Shown here: one piece after another, positions 6,563 to 8,357 of the stretch
How the letters are laid out: each line of letters opens with the position of its first letter
How positions within the stretch are numbered: the stretch's first letter is position 1
DNA from: Rhodospirillales bacterium
GTDB lineage: Bacteria > Pseudomonadota > Alphaproteobacteria > CACIAM-22H2
Assembly: GCA_016195145.1 (NCBI GenBank)
Contig: JACQAF010000288.1
Location: 1 to 8,357, forward strand
Reading direction: 5' to 3'
Length of the DNA: 8,357 nucleotides
Notes under the pieces: model-generated
The model's database searches: none
Told to the model about the DNA's origin: nothing
Seen by the model: only the letters and a program-made list of their open reading frames with translations
Translations under genes and position numbers: made by a program

Positions 6563-8357
6563 TTAGAAACGCGAACCGAAGCTGAAGCGGAAAAGTTCGG
6601 TCTTGTCGAAGTTTTCCCGCCGGATCGGCTTTGCAAGATTAATCCGCACCGGACCGAAAGGCGAACGCCACACCAGCCCGGCGCCAAGCGAAACGCGAAT
6701 CGACGCTTCGTCGGCAATTTCAGGGCCGGGATTGTCGATCTTAGTCAAAGTGCCGAAATCTGAAAATAATTTGCCCTTCAGGCCGAGCTCCTTGGGCAAT
6801 CCAGTCGGGAAAGTAAGTTCAGCCGATCCGGTGAAGAATTCGTTACCGCCGAGCGCGTCGCCCGTCCCCCGATCGCGCGGGCCGATGCCGCTATTGGCGA
6901 AGCCGCGCAGATTGTCGCCGCCGACGGCGAACCGGTGCTGGATGCGGACGTCCTGCGAAAAACCGTCAATATAGCCGACCTCACCGCTCAGGCTTGTCAC
7001 CCATTCATCAGCGACCGGATAATAATAGCCCGCAGACAGCCGGTTACGAAGAAACTTGACCGGACCGCCCGCACCCGCCACGTCGGTATTGTAGCGGACG
7101 AAATACCCCTCGGTCGGATCGAATTTATCGTCGCGCTTGTCGTAGAGCAGATCCTGGCCGACCAACGAGGTTAGCGTCGTACCCTGCTGCTCCTTGATCG
7201 TGCGCGAGGCGTTGGAGCTGATATTATCGATCTCGTCCTGGCGCAACGTGTAGCGGATTGTCTGACCCAGCGCTTCGGTGATCTGGTAGCCCGACCGGAG
7301 CGTGAAGCCGGTCGTCTTTTGATCGAACCGGCTTTCGCGCTGGAAGTTCCGCCGGATGCGAAAAATATCGGTGCCGGCCGACAGGTTCTTATCGAGGAAA
7401 TAGGGCTCGGTGAAACTGAGATCGACCTGCTGCCGGCGCTGGGACAGGGTGAAGCTAAGGCGCAGATCCTGGCCGCGACCGAGAAGATTGCGCTCGCGCA
7501 TGCTGATATCGGCGAGCGCACCGTCCGAGGATGAGAATCCGACGCCGAAAGACAGCTCGCCGGTCGATTTCTCCTGCACCTCGACGTTGACGATCGTGCG
7601 ATCCGGCGAATCGCCCGGAACGTTGTTGACCTCCACCTTCTCGAAGAAGCCGAGATTGCGGATACGCTGGCGCGAACGGCGCAGCTTGGCCGTATTGAAG
7701 GCGTCGCCCTCGACCAGGCGGAATTCACGCCGGATCACCTTGTCGAGCGTACGGACGTTGCCGGCGATATTGATTCGCTCGACATAGACGCGCGGACCTT
7801 CTTGGATCTCGTAAGTCACCCCGACCGTTTTCGCCTCGCGGTCGCGGTTGATCCGCGGCCGGATATCGACAAACGCGTAGCCGAGGTTGCCGATGGCGTC
7901 GGTCAGCGCGTTGATCGAATTCTCGACCTTGTCGGCGTCGTACCACTCGCCTTTCTCGGTCGTCAGCTTGCTTTTCAGCTCCTCGGTATCGACGCCGCGA
8001 ATCTGCGACACGACGTCGATGTCGCCGAAGCGATAACGCTCTCCTTCGTCGATGGTGAAGGTGATGTAGAACCCTTCGCGATCCGGCGTCAGTTCGGCCA
8101 CGGCCGAGACCACCCGGAAATCGGCATAACCGCTGGCGAGATAGAATTTGCGTAGCAATTCGCGGTCGAACGACATGCGGTCGGGATCGTAGATGTCGTC
8201 GGTGCTGAGGAAGCGATACCAGCGGCTCTCCTTGGTCTGGATGGTCTCGCGCAAACGGCCGTCGCTGTAGCGGCGATTGCCGACGAAGCTGATCCGCTCG
8301 ACCGTCGTAACCTGCCCCTCGTCGATCTCGAAGATAAGGTCGACCCGGTTCTGCGGC
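6563..8357 (-). CDS. bamA: Outer membrane protein assembly factor BamA (5' end beyond the window)
   Basis: BamA is the Omp85-family insertase that folds beta-barrel proteins into the outer membrane. The visible 597 residues comprise the end of POTRA2 (DLIFEIDEG), POTRA3 (from VERISFVGNRRY, visible residue 19), POTRA4 (from YRFGDIDVV, about 107), POTRA5 (from VERINIAGNVRT, about 192) and the 16-strand barrel (about 265-597). The signal peptide, POTRA1 and most of POTRA2, roughly 170-200 residues, lie off the right edge. The frame is open through 8357, so the TTG at 8254 is not the start. The barrel carries the conserved extracellular loop 6 motif as LRGF (visible 483-486; VRGF in E. coli). The C-terminus ends in aromatic F after FSFGSRF, the expected beta-signal. 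POTRA3 includes the segment WYRFLSTDDIYDPDR. It is the first visible gene of the block and is followed 12 bp later by skp. Confidence 0.98.
   Translation of the reverse strand, partial: PQNRVDLIFEIDEGQVTTVERISFVGNRRYSDGRLRETIQTKESRWYRFLSTDDIYDPDRMSFDRELLRKFYLASGYADFRVVSAVAELTPDREGFYITFTIDEGERYRFGDIDVVSQIRGVDTEELKSKLTTEKGEWYDADKVENSINALTDAIGNLGYAFVDIRPRINRDREAKTVGVTYEIQEGPRVYVERINIAGNVRTLDKVIRREFRLVEGDAFNTAKLRRSRQRIRNLGFFEKVEVNNVPGDSPDRTIVNVEVQEKSTGELSFGVGFSSSDGALADISMRERNLLGRGQDLRLSFTLSQRRQQVDLSFTEPYFLDKNLSAGTDIFRIRRNFQRESRFDQKTTGFTLRSGYQITEALGQTIRYTLRQDEIDNISSNASRTIKEQQGTTLTSLVGQDLLYDKRDDKFDPTEGYFVRYNTDVAGAGGPVKFLRNRLSAGYYYPVADEWVTSLSGEVGYIDGFSQDVRIQHRFAVGGDNLRGFANSGIGPRDRGTGDALGGNEFFTGSAELTFPTGLPKELGLKGKLFSDFGTLTKIDNPGPEIADEASIRVSLGAGLVWRSPFGPVRINLAKPIRRENFDKTELFRFSFGSRF

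Noticed and set aside
6741..6780. Local AT-rich patch in the bamA 3' region, considered as an internal skp promoter
   Set aside because: It encodes conserved barrel sequence (GKLFSDFGTLTKID) and I could not find a -35/-10 pair with proper spacing.
7323..7350. sigma-E/ECF-like promoter (minus strand GGAACTT, 15 bp, GTTCGA) inside bamA
   Set aside because: The -35-like part matches well, but the -10 part is imperfect, the site lies deep in conserved coding sequence about 770 bp before skp, and such a short match is expected by chance.

Overview
The window is a high-GC (about 60-65 % by eye) chromosomal segment from a Gram-negative bacterium, very probably an alphaproteobacterium. Three things point there: the gene order bamA-skp-lpxD-fabZ-lpxA-lpxI-lpxB, the use of LpxI (not LpxH) for UDP-diacylglucosamine hydrolysis, and the protein-level character of BamA and LpxA. 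I cannot name a genus; a Rhodospirillales-like lineage is a guess.

Layout. Positions 1-505 (minus) hold a glyoxalase I gene (gloA) whose reading frame runs off the left edge. The last few codons of an unidentified plus-strand gene seem to end inside it (stop at 57-59). A 127-bp divergent spacer (506-632) holds the gloA ribosome binding site, a 7-bp inverted repeat and a possible 10-codon leader ORF. Positions 633-1610 (plus) encode a Gfo/Idh/MocA-family NAD(P)-dependent sugar oxidoreductase. A 36-bp convergent gap separates it from a seven-gene minus-strand block filling 1647-8357. In order of transcription this is bamA (5' end beyond the right edge), skp/ompH, lpxD, fabZ, lpxA, lpxI and lpxB.

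How the genes work together. LpxA, LpxD, LpxI and LpxB are the soluble or peripheral steps that build the tetraacyl disaccharide lipid A precursor. FabZ draws on the same 3-hydroxyacyl-ACP pool that LpxA and LpxD use as acyl donor. Skp and BamA are the periplasmic chaperone and the membrane insertase for outer-membrane beta-barrels. The block therefore couples LPS supply to outer-membrane protein assembly. Junctions are very tight (12-nt and 4-nt gaps, two ATGA overlaps, one TAATG, one 11-nt overlap), which fits one polycistronic, translationally coupled transcript.

The most interesting point is the oxidoreductase beside lpxB. A family member next to lpx genes (GnnA of Acidithiobacillus ferrooxidans) oxidises UDP-GlcNAc at C3 on the way to diamino-sugar lipid A, so this gene is a candidate for that step. 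The partner aminotransferase GnnB is not in the window, and here the gene faces the lpx operon. I found no mobile element, CRISPR array, RNA gene or clearly new system; most of the window is a well-known cluster.
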